Of a DNA stretch of 10,427 bases, positions 1-6,236 are shown in pieces. Source of the stretch: Thiotrichaceae bacterium (lineage in GTDB: Bacteria; Pseudomonadota; Gammaproteobacteria; Thiotrichales; Thiotrichaceae); the NCBI GenBank assembly GCA_024762625.1, contig JANTHA010000059.1:1-10427 (forward strand), written 5' to 3'. A model generated the notes under the pieces. It made no database searches, was not told the DNA's origin, and saw nothing but the letters and a program-made list of their open reading frames with translations. The position numbers and the translations under genes are program-made. Numbering within the stretch: position 1 is the stretch's first letter; every line of letters starts with the position of its first letter.

Positions 1-307
1 GCTTATTTCTTCACTGGTCAACGATGTCATTATGCCGCCGATTGCGGTCGCAATGGGTGGGACCGATTTTTCTAAACTCGGCATGGTGCTCAAGGCGACT
101 GGCGCAGGTGAAAACGGGGATGAACCGGTTATACTGAAATGGGGCGCTTTTACACAAAGTTTTATTGATTTCCTGATTCTCATGTTTGTGGTTTTTATAA
201 TTATTAAGATTGCCACACGCGGCAAAAAGAAAGAAGAAGAGGAAGAAAAAGGGCCGTCTCAGGAAGAGTTATTAACCGAGATTCGCGATTTGCTTAAAAG
301 CAAGTAA
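1..307 (+). CDS. mscL: MscL large-conductance mechanosensitive channel, C-terminal part (5' truncated)
   Basis: The reading frame is open from base 2 to the TAA at 305-307; the start lies outside the window, so only about the last 101 residues are present. The frame opens with LISSLVNDVIMPPI, the end of the first transmembrane helix of MscL and one of its most conserved stretches. A periplasmic loop (GGTDFSKLG onward) follows, then a second hydrophobic helix (GAFTQSFIDFLILMFVVFII), a charged cluster (RGKKKEEEEEK) and the cytoplasmic helix ending in LLTEIRDLLKSK, all as in E. coli MscL. MscL is a homopentameric inner-membrane pore that opens under membrane tension and releases solutes during hypo-osmotic shock. 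The run of five glutamates after the lysines is longer than the equivalent RKKEE of E. coli. A terminator-like hairpin follows, so mscL probably ends its transcript here, facing the convergent minus-strand unit. Confidence 0.95.
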   Translation, partial: LISSLVNDVIMPPIAVAMGGTDFSKLGMVLKATGAGENGDEPVILKWGAFTQSFIDFLILMFVVFIIIKIATRGKKKEEEEEKGPSQEELLTEIRDLLKSK

Positions 308-316
308 GTGCTTTTG

Positions 317-345
317 GGGGAGCTATTACAGCTTCCCTTTAGTTT
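317..345 (+). terminator. Probable intrinsic terminator of mscL
   Basis: GGGGAGCT (317-324) pairs with AGCTTCCC (330-337) through an 8-bp stem with one G-T wobble and a 5-base loop. TTTAGTTT follows. It starts 10 bases after the mscL stop. Read from the minus strand there is no T tract after the stem, so it is less likely to serve the convergent gene that ends at 348. Confidence 0.6.
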
Positions 346-347
346 CC

Positions 348-1742
348 TTAAACCATAAATCCTAAATCATGCGCATCAAAATGTTGCAAATTAGGGAAAA
401 TATCGAGTAAATCGCTATCTGTCATCCCCATCCATTTGGCAAACGTTGCGCCGTATTGATCAATGCCGTATTTTGGGATGAACCGGCCAGTATCTTCGAC
501 ATCATCCGGGCCGTTGATGCTAAGATCAATGGGATCGCCGTGGATTTGACCACCCTTGACAGCGCCGCCCATGATCAGATGGTGTCCGGCCCAGGCGTGA
601 TCTGTGCCGTCGCCGTTGATGCTGTAGGAGCGACCAAACTCACTGGCGGTAAAGGTTGTCACGCTGTCGGCAACGCCGAGTTCCACCGTGGTTTTGTAAA
701 AACTATTCAGCGCGTCATTCAGTAGTTTGAGCTGAATAGCGTGATCAGTTAGCTGGTTTCCATGGGTGTCCCAGCCGCCCAGCGCGACAAAGAATATCTG
801 ACGTTTCATACCCAGCTTCTGCCTTATTGAGATCATTTTGGCGACCATTTTGAGTTGTTGCGCCAGTTCATTTTCGTCCGGATATGGTGTGGAAATGGTT
901 TGCGCCTGGGCGATTTTGCTTATTAGTGAATTAATGCGATCCCGCGTGTTTATATAGGTGCTGGTCATGTGTTGATTAAGCAATGAGCTATTCTTTAACG
1001 CGAGTATTTTGTTCCAGGCGTCAATGCGGCTTGTTTTCCATTCAGGCCAGCTGTCTTCCTGGAAGGCTTCGATTTGCGAGACGCCGGTGTAGGGGTTCAG
1101 CACAAAATCCAGCGGCTGCTGGCCTCTTTGCCAAAGGTTATTGCCGGCAACGCTGAATAGCGCTGGCTCGTTAGGCTTGTCATTGGCGGCGATCAATAAA
1201 TCCATCATTTTTCCTCCCCAGCCCGGAGGGTGTGTGCTGGATTTGGCGGTTGCGCCGGTTTGCCAGAATTCCTGCTGGTGGTTATGCGAGAATAGTTCTG
1301 CTGGGAGATTGGCGGTTTCGTTCAGGATGGCAGCGCGACTGGTCGGCTCCAGCAAAGCGCCCAGATTGGTGACGACTCCAAGTTTGTTGGTGTTATAAAG
1401 CGCCTGAAGATCGGACATGGATGGATGGAAAGCGTGCTGATTTCCTTTGAGCGCCAGCGAGGCGTTGCGTGGCAAGGCAAGACTGGTTCGGGCGCTTTTG
1501 TATTGTTTGTAGGCGTTTTGCTCATAGGGAATCAGCATATTGAAGCAGTCGTTGCCGCCGTAGAGGAATACGCATACCAGGGATTTATAGTCATTCAGGG
1601 TGCTGTAAGCCGAAGTCGCCGCCATGGCCGAACTGATTAACTGTAATTTTCCCTGAATCGCCAGTAGCGAGCCAGAGCCGATGCCTAAGGTTAGTTTTTT
1701 GAGGAATGATCTGCGTTGTTTCTGATACTGTTGTTTTTTCAT
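348..1742 (-). CDS. Tat-exported DUF1501 family protein
   Basis: A 464-residue protein that I assign to the DUF1501 family (PF07394), which belongs to the alkaline phosphatase/sulfatase-like fold group; no enzymatic activity is established for this branch. The N-terminus holds a twin-arginine signal (RRSFLKK, residues 10-16), a hydrophobic stretch and a likely cleavage site after SSAMA near residue 41, so it should be exported folded to the periplasm. Family signatures are YGGND (61-65), SHNHQQEFW (152-160), GGWDTHG (322-328), SEFGRS (367-372) and GTDHAWAGHH (379-388); the Asp and His residues in the last three are candidate metal ligands by analogy with the superfamily. It lies 37 bp downstream of a DUF1800 lipoprotein gene on the same strand with no hairpin between, so the two are probably one operon. 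A weak GAG upstream of the ATG is the only ribosome-site signal. The substrate is unknown. Confidence 0.88.
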   Translation of the reverse strand: MKKQQYQKQRRSFLKKLTLGIGSGSLLAIQGKLQLISSAMAATSAYSTLNDYKSLVCVFLYGGNDCFNMLIPYEQNAYKQYKSARTSLALPRNASLALKGNQHAFHPSMSDLQALYNTNKLGVVTNLGALLEPTSRAAILNETANLPAELFSHNHQQEFWQTGATAKSSTHPPGWGGKMMDLLIAANDKPNEPALFSVAGNNLWQRGQQPLDFVLNPYTGVSQIEAFQEDSWPEWKTSRIDAWNKILALKNSSLLNQHMTSTYINTRDRINSLISKIAQAQTISTPYPDENELAQQLKMVAKMISIRQKLGMKRQIFFVALGGWDTHGNQLTDHAIQLKLLNDALNSFYKTTVELGVADSVTTFTASEFGRSYSINGDGTDHAWAGHHLIMGGAVKGGQIHGDPIDLSINGPDDVEDTGRFIPKYGIDQYGATFAKWMGMTDSDLLDIFPNLQHFDAHDLGFMV

Positions 1743-1779
1743 TGTTGACTGCTCAAGTGTGTTTGACTCAAATTATCAG

Positions 1780-3660
1780 TTATCGCTGGATCAGGTATTC
1801 AGGTGAACTGGTAATTAACAAAATGGCTTCTCTTGCCTTGATTAAACGGCCTTCTTCGCCCGGAGGATAAATTCCTGCTTTGTCCAGATGCGCTTTGAGG
1901 ATGCTGTGAAGCTGGTGGGACATTTCTCCGTTAAGCAATACCAGATTGAGGTAATTCAGTAGATTGTCGCTATTGGCGGCGAGTGTGGTTTCTTTGCTTA
2001 GGTTTAGCTTGGAAAAGCCTTCCAGCGTAGGCGTTATTGGCTTGCTGTCGCTGAAGTATTCAAGTATGTAATGAAACAGATTGCTTGCGCCCGCCAGTGT
2101 ATTGGCGTTGACTATCTGGAATTCGGGTGCGACCAGTCCCCGATCATTCAGTATGCCGTTTGGCGAGAAGGCGGGCTGGAAAAAATTGAACACCGAATTG
2201 GCCTGTAACGGGCCTTGACCTGTTGGCGCCTTAAAATCGTCCAGGGAACTCCAGAATACATAATAAGGATAAACGCCTTCGCCGCAGGTTTTGTCGGGCT
2301 CCCAGTAGTGCCCCTCCTTGAGTGAATTTTGAATATTAAAAGCGCGCCACAAATGACTAAGGCGCAACATGGGTTCTCGCAGTTTGCCGAATATTTCTGG
2401 CCTGTTTTTTGAGCGCGCTTCGTCGGAGAGCAGTATTTCCTTAACTACCGCCTTCAAGTCGCCTTTTACGCCTTGCCCATTATCATTAAAGACATTGGCG
2501 ACGCGCGCAACATAGGCGGGGTCAGGGTTGCTGGTGACCAGTCGTTGAATTAACTGTTTGCTGATAAACGGCCCGATATTAGGGTGCTTGAAGATATTGT
2601 CCAGCGCAAAATCCAGATCCGCACGGGCGGACTGGTTTGCAGGACTGATCGCGCCGTTCAGTAGTTCTTTTGGGTCGGTGTCATGGTAGCGTTGTTCGGC
2701 AACCATGGGGAGTGTGTGATCCGCATCGCCAAAATAATCATCCCATCCGATGCCCGCGTAAGTCCATCCGGTGAACACCCTGGCGAATGCTTCAATGGTT
2801 TTTTGGTCGTAAGTCGGGATGGGTTTGTTGTTGGCGTCGAGTTTGGGAGTTCCATCTATATTAAGTTCATGCACGCCGATAGAGAATAGTTGCAAAAGTT
2901 CGCGGGCATAGTTCTCATCCGGTCGTATGCCTTCCGCTACGTTTGCTTTACGATTACGCGCCATACTCAGAAAATCGCCCATGGCTGGATGCAAAGTGAC
3001 TTCTTCAAGTAAGTCGCGATAATTGCCAAAGGCGTGCTTTACCAGCACATCATAATAACTGGTTACGCCCAATTGGAAGTCGCCGAGTCCCAGTCCTTCC
3101 GAGTCTGAAATGACCAGAATTTCACTGAGCGCCAAAGCCACGCGTTGACGGAGCTGGTCTGGCGCATTGACGGCCGTTTCCCACCATATTTGATGGCGTG
3201 GGTAAGCGAATTCCCATGAGTCAGTCAGGATGATGCCGGCATCATCTCTGTCGGCGCACATTTTCTTGCCGCGCGCTTTAACGCGTGGAAGGTGGTAGCT
3301 GGGCGGTTTTTTAAATTGATCTTCAATCCATGTCTGGTAGTTTTTTATCGCGAATAATTGGTCAATGCCGCCTTGCGAGGGGCCGAAAGTGGCTTGAGTC
3401 AGAAAGCGCGCTGCTTCCGACTTGTTCTCAATGATGTAGCTATTGTGAATAGGTGGCGGCGGTTCCGAAGCAGGTGGTTCCGGGGCAGGAGGTTCCGAAG
3501 CAGGAGGTTCCGAAGCAGGAGGTTCCGAGGCAGGCGGGGCTTCACTAACAGGGTGGTTTGCAGTGTCTTCCAGAGAGTTTCCAGCGCCCCCGCCGCCACA
3601 GCCTGCTATGGAAAGGCAGGCTGAAAAAAATAAGATTGATATTTTTATTGGACTGGACAT
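1780..3660 (-). CDS. DUF1800 family lipoprotein with Pro-rich linker
   Basis: A 626-residue protein assigned to the DUF1800 family (PF08811), whose function is not known. The N-terminus is a lipoprotein signal: a hydrophobic stretch ends in the lipobox IAGC with the acceptor Cys at 21. Gly follows at +2, which argues against the inner-membrane retention signal and for the outer membrane. Residues 22-40 are a flexible Gly/Asn-rich segment and about 41-70 a repetitive Pro-Ala-Ser-Glu linker. The DUF1800 domain starts near residue 83 with ARFLTQATFGPS and carries the family signatures NYARELLQLFSIG (250-262) and FTGW (296-299), ending LLITSSPEYLIQR. It is the first gene of a probable operon with the DUF1501 gene; such pairs recur in many bacteria, suggesting a joint envelope role. 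The ATG has GGGA 8 bases upstream (3669-3672 on the plus strand). Upstream lies a triple-repeat operator candidate. Confidence 0.88.
   Translation of the reverse strand: MSSPIKISILFFSACLSIAGCGGGGAGNSLEDTANHPVSEAPPASEPPASEPPASEPPAPEPPASEPPPPIHNSYIIENKSEAARFLTQATFGPSQGGIDQLFAIKNYQTWIEDQFKKPPSYHLPRVKARGKKMCADRDDAGIILTDSWEFAYPRHQIWWETAVNAPDQLRQRVALALSEILVISDSEGLGLGDFQLGVTSYYDVLVKHAFGNYRDLLEEVTLHPAMGDFLSMARNRKANVAEGIRPDENYARELLQLFSIGVHELNIDGTPKLDANNKPIPTYDQKTIEAFARVFTGWTYAGIGWDDYFGDADHTLPMVAEQRYHDTDPKELLNGAISPANQSARADLDFALDNIFKHPNIGPFISKQLIQRLVTSNPDPAYVARVANVFNDNGQGVKGDLKAVVKEILLSDEARSKNRPEIFGKLREPMLRLSHLWRAFNIQNSLKEGHYWEPDKTCGEGVYPYYVFWSSLDDFKAPTGQGPLQANSVFNFFQPAFSPNGILNDRGLVAPEFQIVNANTLAGASNLFHYILEYFSDSKPITPTLEGFSKLNLSKETTLAANSDNLLNYLNLVLLNGEMSHQLHSILKAHLDKAGIYPPGEEGRLIKAREAILLITSSPEYLIQR
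3461..3535 (-). repeat. Five tandem 15-bp units encoding a PPASE linker
   Basis: Five consecutive 15-bp units at 3461, 3476, 3491, 3506 and 3521, with the plus-strand form GGTTCCGAAGCAGGA. The third and fourth are identical and the others differ at one to three bases. In the DUF1800 frame each encodes the pentapeptide Pro-Ala-Ser-Glu-Pro, or the variant Pro-Ala-Pro-Glu-Pro. The linker separates the lipid anchor from the folded domain and is a likely site of copy-number variation by slippage. Confidence 0.9.
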
Positions 3661-3703
3661 GCTAAATATCCCGTTGTTTTAATTTTTCGGGGCATTTATT
3701 GTT

Positions 3704-3709
3704 ATTATC
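3704..3709 (-). promoter_or_regulatory. Possible -10 element for the DUF1800/DUF1501 operon
   Basis: The minus strand reads GATAAT here, five of six matches to TATAAT, and places a transcript start near 3697, about 37 bases before the DUF1800 start codon. No good -35 sits 16-18 bp upstream. The nearby triple repeat centred about 60 bp upstream of that start would fit an activator-dependent promoter. This is an inference from spacing only. Confidence 0.35.
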
Positions 3710-3743
3710 GGCTGCCGCTTTTGCCACAGTATTGTGTAAAAAA

Positions 3744-3771
3744 GCTTAATAACGGCTTAACAAAAGCTTAA
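3744..3771 (-). promoter_or_regulatory. Triple 11-bp-spaced direct repeat (TTAAGC x3), candidate response-regulator operator
   Basis: The plus strand has GCTTAA at exactly 3744, 3755 and 3766, one copy per 11 bp; read toward DUF1800 these are TTAAGC-N5-TTAAGC-N5-TTAAGC. Head-to-tail repeats at 11 bp are the usual binding pattern of OmpR/PhoB-type response regulators, and the ArcA box (GTTAA-N6-GTTAA) has the same geometry. A related two-unit element lies upstream of csrA in the same orientation relative to its gene. The cognate regulator cannot be named from the sequence. Confidence 0.5.
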
Positions 3772-3785
3772 ATGGGTCGGGAATA

Positions 3786-3805
3786 AGTGGCTTTAAGAAG
3801 CCATT
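3786..3805. other. Short hairpin in the divergent region
   Basis: TGGCTT (3788-3793) pairs with AAGCCA (3798-3803) around the tetraloop TAAG, extendable by one wobble and one A-T pair. No T tract follows on either strand, so it is not a standard terminator. Immediately after it is the perfect 10-bp palindrome GAATATATTC at 3806-3815. Function unknown; it could be an operator or chance. Confidence 0.35.
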
Positions 3806-3861
3806 GAATATATTCTAGACTCTGAATTAACCGAAGCAGTGAGTATTAAGTTACTGAGAAC

Positions 3862-3895
3862 TATTAAAAAAAACTGGTCAATAATTAACCAGTTT
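3862..3895 (-). terminator. Leftward intrinsic terminator-like hairpin with no minus-strand gene ahead of it
   Basis: AAACTGGT (3871-3878) and ACCAGTTT (3888-3895) are perfect 8-bp arms; the 9 bases between them hold a further AAT/ATT pair, so 3871-3895 is a near-perfect 25-bp palindrome. Read on the minus strand, the stem runs directly into a long T tract (the A run at 3866-3873 on the plus strand). This is the classical intrinsic terminator layout for leftward transcription. Nothing is annotated on the minus strand immediately to the right. It may insulate the DUF1800 operon from antisense transcription out of pncC, end a small leftward RNA, or act as an operator just before pncC. Confidence 0.55.
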
Positions 3896-3911
3896 GCAAA
3901 AATATAAGTCT

Positions 3912-4400
3912 ATGACCTTAATAAGCAAAAAAGTTTCAGAATTTTTAAAAAATAATAATTTTATGCTGGTGAGCGCAGAATCCTGTACGGGAGGCTGGGT
4001 TGCAAAAACCATGACTGATCTGCCCGGCAGTTCTCACGTCTTTGAGCGAGGATTCGTTACCTATAGCAATCAGGCCAAACGGGAAATGTTGGGAGTGCTT
4101 AGCAAAACACTGGATAAATTCGGCGCAGTCAGCGAACAGGTTGTCGCTGAAATGACGGAAGGCGCATTAAAGCATTCGCCAGCCGATGTTGCCGTGGCTA
4201 TCAGCGGTATCGCGGGTCCGCAAGGCGGCACAAAACAAAAACCTGTAGGCACGGTCTGTTTTGCCTGGCAATTGCGCGGCAAGCCAGCGCGTGTAGAAAC
4301 CAGATTGTTCTCCGGAGATCGCGATAGCATTCGAGCGCAGTCGGTGGATTATTGTCTGAACGGCATACTTGAGAAGATAAACGGGCAGGATGTTAAATGA
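3912..4400 (+). CDS. pncC: NMN deamidase (nicotinamide-nucleotide amidohydrolase), CinA C-terminal type
   Basis: PncC hydrolyses nicotinamide mononucleotide to nicotinate mononucleotide plus ammonia, returning NMN (for example from DNA ligase) to NAD synthesis in the cytoplasm. From this ATG the protein is 162 residues, close to the 165 of E. coli PncC, and it aligns along its whole length. The signatures are SAESCTGGWVAK (21-32), ERGFVTYSN (45-53), AISGIAGPQGG (97-107), KPVGTV (110-115) and FSGDRD (133-138). It is the single-domain form without the N-terminal MoCF-like domain of full CinA. An in-frame TTG at 3894 would add six residues but lies inside a hairpin arm and has no Shine-Dalgarno; the ATG at 3912 fits the family better, although its own ribosome site is also weak. 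Sitting 143 bp before recA is the usual gammaproteobacterial arrangement. I found no convincing promoter. Confidence 0.93.
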   Translation: MTLISKKVSEFLKNNNFMLVSAESCTGGWVAKTMTDLPGSSHVFERGFVTYSNQAKREMLGVLSKTLDKFGAVSEQVVAEMTEGALKHSPADVAVAISGIAGPQGGTKQKPVGTVCFAWQLRGKPARVETRLFSGDRDSIRAQSVDYCLNGILEKINGQDVK

Positions 4401-4406
4401 TAATGT

Positions 4407-4436
4407 TTGCCTATTGTTCGCTTTTGGCTATATAAT
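4407..4436 (+). promoter_or_regulatory. Probable sigma-70 promoter of recA
   Basis: A perfect -10 TATAAT (4431-4436) has a partial -35 TTGCCT (4407-4412, four of six matches) 18 bp upstream. The predicted start is near 4443, giving an mRNA leader of about 100 bases before the recA ATG. The -35 begins just after the pncC stop, so recA can be transcribed separately from pncC. Confidence 0.6.
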
Positions 4437-4443
4437 AAAACAA
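4428..4443. promoter_or_regulatory. Degenerate LexA (SOS) box candidate over the recA -10
   Basis: The 16-mer reads CTAT-N8-ACAA against the gammaproteobacterial LexA consensus CTGT-N8-ACAG: spacing is exact, six of eight arm bases match and the centre is A/T only. It overlaps the -10 box, where LexA would block polymerase. Both mismatches hit conserved positions, so it is a weak site or a coincidence. I saw no better CTGT-N8-ACAG in the recA upstream region. Confidence 0.3.
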
Positions 4444-4470
4444 CTAGCGAATAAATAATTATTTTTCGAC

Positions 4471-4489
4471 TCCCTCACAAATTGAGGGA
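4471..4489 (+). other. Hairpin in the recA mRNA leader
   Basis: TCCCTCA (4471-4477) pairs perfectly with TGAGGGA (4483-4489) around the 5-base loop CAAAT. No T tract follows on either strand, so it is not a normal terminator. It lies 54 bases before the recA ATG. Upstream at 4453-4464 is the perfect 12-bp A/T palindrome AAATAATTATTT. The hairpin could stabilise the leader or bind a regulator; role unknown. Confidence 0.5.
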
Positions 4490-4543
4490 CTACTTCCAGT
4501 ACCATACAAATAACTCGATAATTTAATTAAAAGGTCATTAAAA

Positions 4544-5650
4544 ATGGATGAACAAAGAAAACAGGCGCTTGCCGCCGCATTGGGGCAGATAGAAAGGCAA
4601 TTCGGTAAGGGCACGGTAATGCGTATGGGCGATACCTCTGCAGCGCGCAATATTGATGTGATTTCGACTGGCTCGTTAACGCTGGATCTGGCGCTAGGCA
4701 TCGGTGGTTTGCCAAAAGGTCGGGTGATCGAGATTTATGGTCCTGAATCTTCCGGCAAAACAACCATGACGTTACATGCAATTGCAGAATGCCAGAAGGC
4801 TGGCGGCACAGCCGCCTTCATTGATGCGGAACACGCGCTGGATCCGGGCTATGCGGAAAAACTGGGCGTTAATATTGATGATCTTCTGGTGTCGCAGCCC
4901 GATACAGGCGAACAGGCTCTGGAAGTAACCGACATGCTGGTGCGCTCCGGCGCAGTTGATCTGGTTGTCGTGGATTCAGTAGCCGCGCTGACACCCAAGG
5001 CGGAAATTGAAGGCGATATGGGTGATTCGCACATGGGTTTGCAGGCGCGACTGATGTCTCAGGCATTGCGTAAATTGACCGCAAATATCAAGCGCTCCAA
5101 TACCATGGTGATCTTCATTAACCAGATCCGCATGAAAATCGGCGTCATGTTTGGCAGTCCGGAAACCACAACCGGTGGTAATGCGCTTAAATTCTACGCC
5201 TCGGTAAGGCTGGATATCCGCCGCATTGGCGCACTTAAAAAAGGCGATGAAATAATTGGCAACAGCACCCGCGTCAAGGTGGTCAAAAACAAAATGGCGC
5301 CGCCATTCAAGCAAGCCGAATTTGAAATTCGCTACGGCGAAGGCGTTTCCCATGTCGGCGAACTGCTGGATCTGGGCGTACAGGAGGATCTGGTTAACAA
5401 AGCGGGCGCATGGTATAGCTACCAAGGTGAAAAAATTGGCCAGGGCAAGGATAATGCAGGCGTCTATTTGAAAGAGCGCCCAGAAGTTGCAGAAGAGCTG
5501 GAAGCGGCCATTCGCGAGAAGCTGATGCCTGCCAAAGGCGAAAAGGATAAAATTGAAGATCAGGAAGATGCTGATGCCACAACAAAGTCTGCATCAAGGA
5601 CGACATCAAAAGCGGGATCAAAAGCGGCATCTGAAAAAATAATTAAGTAG
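4544..5650 (+). CDS. recA: RecA recombinase
   Basis: RecA coats single-stranded DNA in an ATP-dependent filament, drives strand exchange in recombinational repair, and triggers LexA self-cleavage in the SOS response. The protein has 368 residues (353 in E. coli). Numbering matches E. coli through the core: Walker A GPESSGKT at 66-73, the catalytic Glu in DAEHALD at 96, Walker B around [10 protein letters not shown] (140-149), DNA-binding loop L1 around [10 protein letters not shown] (156-165) and L2 around [18 protein letters not shown] (196-213). The ATG has AAGG 9 bases upstream. The last ~35 residues differ from the acidic E. coli tail: a short acidic stretch (EDQEDAD) is followed by a Ser/Thr/Ala/Lys-rich basic tail ending in IIK, containing a 12-bp tandem duplication. 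recX follows 26 bp later with no hairpin between, so the two are probably cotranscribed. Confidence 0.99.
   Translation: MDEQRKQALAAALGQIERQFGKGTVMRMGDTSAARNIDVISTGSLTLDLALGIGGLPKGRVIEIYGPESSGKTTMTLHAIAECQKAGGTAAFIDAEHALDPGYAEKLGVNIDDLLVSQPDTGEQALEVTDMLVRSGAVDLVVVDSVAALTPKAEIEGDMGDSHMGLQARLMSQALRKLTANIKRSNTMVIFINQIRMKIGVMFGSPETTTGGNALKFYASVRLDIRRIGALKKGDEIIGNSTRVKVVKNKMAPPFKQAEFEIRYGEGVSHVGELLDLGVQEDLVNKAGAWYSYQGEKIGQGKDNAGVYLKERPEVAEELEAAIREKLMPAKGEKDKIEDQEDADATTKSASRTTSKAGSKAASEKIIK
5606..5629 (+). repeat. 12-bp tandem duplication in the RecA tail
   Basis: TCAAAAGCGGGA (5606-5617) is followed at once by TCAAAAGCGGCA (5618-5629), 11 of 12 bases identical and in frame, encoding SKAG-SKAA. 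This looks like a recent slippage duplication in the unconserved C-terminal tail. Confidence 0.8.
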
Positions 5651-5676
5651 TCTTGTCACTGGGAGCGAGCAGCAAA

Positions 5677-6207
5677 ATGGCAAAGTCAGAATTCAGTAAA
5701 CGGGATAATTATTCCCGTTGCTTGAATTCCGCGATTTATTCGCTTGCCATGCGTGAGCATTCGCGTCAGGAAATTTATAATAAACTGAGACGCAAGGCAT
5801 TTTCTGAGGATGTTGATCTTGAAAAGTTGCTGGATGAACTGGAGCAGAATAACTATCTGAATGAACAACGTTTTGCTGAAAGTTTTGTTCGCTCCCGGAT
5901 TCTTCGTGGGCAAGGACCGCATAAAATTGCAAGTGATTTGAGACGCCGCGGTATTGCAGGTTCGAAAATCACAGCGGCGATGAAGGCGGTGATGCAGGAG
6001 AATGATTTTAACTGGCGTTCACTGGCTATTGAGCAACTTGAAAAAAAATATGGTGCTGCGAAAGTCTTTGCTGGTGAAGCTGGTGAAGCAGAAAACGGCG
6101 CTGAATCCAGCAATGCGGCGATGGATTCCAAGGAAAAGGCCAGGCGCATGCGTTTTCTGGCGAGCCGTGGTTTTGATGGCGAAGTTATTCGCGCTGTTGT
6201 GGATTGA
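5677..6207 (+). CDS. recX: RecX, regulator of RecA
   Basis: RecX binds RecA filaments and limits their growth and activity; its gene follows recA in many bacteria, as here. From this ATG the protein has 176 residues (166 in E. coli). It shows the helical RecX repeats with AIYSLAMREHSRQEIYNKL (19-37), NNYLNEQRFAESFVRSRILRGQGPHKI (58-84) and LRRRGI (88-93), then a degenerate third repeat ending RMRFLASRGFDGEVIRAV. Residues about 131-153 form a Gly/Ala/Glu-rich acidic insert inside the third repeat. The start is uncertain: an in-frame TTG at 5653 would add eight residues and sit two bases after the recA stop, but it has no Shine-Dalgarno. The ATG at 5677 has GGAG at 5662-5665, rather far at 11 bases. 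Either way translation is tightly linked to recA. Confidence 0.93.
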   Translation: MAKSEFSKRDNYSRCLNSAIYSLAMREHSRQEIYNKLRRKAFSEDVDLEKLLDELEQNNYLNEQRFAESFVRSRILRGQGPHKIASDLRRRGIAGSKITAAMKAVMQENDFNWRSLAIEQLEKKYGAAKVFAGEAGEAENGAESSNAAMDSKEKARRMRFLASRGFDGEVIRAVVD

Positions 6208-6236
6208 TGTTGGCAAAGTGTATCTATTCAGAAAGT

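Noticed and set aside
456..725. Plus-strand 89-codon open frame inside the DUF1501 gene
   Set aside because: It is antisense to well-conserved family motifs (SEFGRS, GTDHAW) and shows no domain of its own.
3461..3535. CRISPR array
   Set aside because: The units are contiguous 15-bp copies in frame within a gene, with no spacers.
3358..3624. Arg-rich open frames on both strands over the Pro-rich linker
   Set aside because: Their RFRSRRF-like and LLRNLLPRN-like repeats are out-of-frame readings of the 15-bp repeat in the DUF1800 gene, not separate proteins.
3744..3771. CtrA site (TTAA-N7-TTAAC)
   Set aside because: The plus strand fits the CtrA consensus, but CtrA is an alphaproteobacterial regulator and the gene order here is gammaproteobacterial; an OmpR/ArcA-type site is a more likely reading of the same repeats.
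4471..4489. Intrinsic terminator for pncC
   Set aside because: The stem is perfect but no T tract follows on either strand, and it lies downstream of the likely recA promoter.
4976..5425. 149-codon open frame on the minus strand inside recA
   Set aside because: It is fully antisense to a highly conserved gene, has no recognisable domain or good ribosome site, and open antisense frames are common opposite recA because of codon bias.
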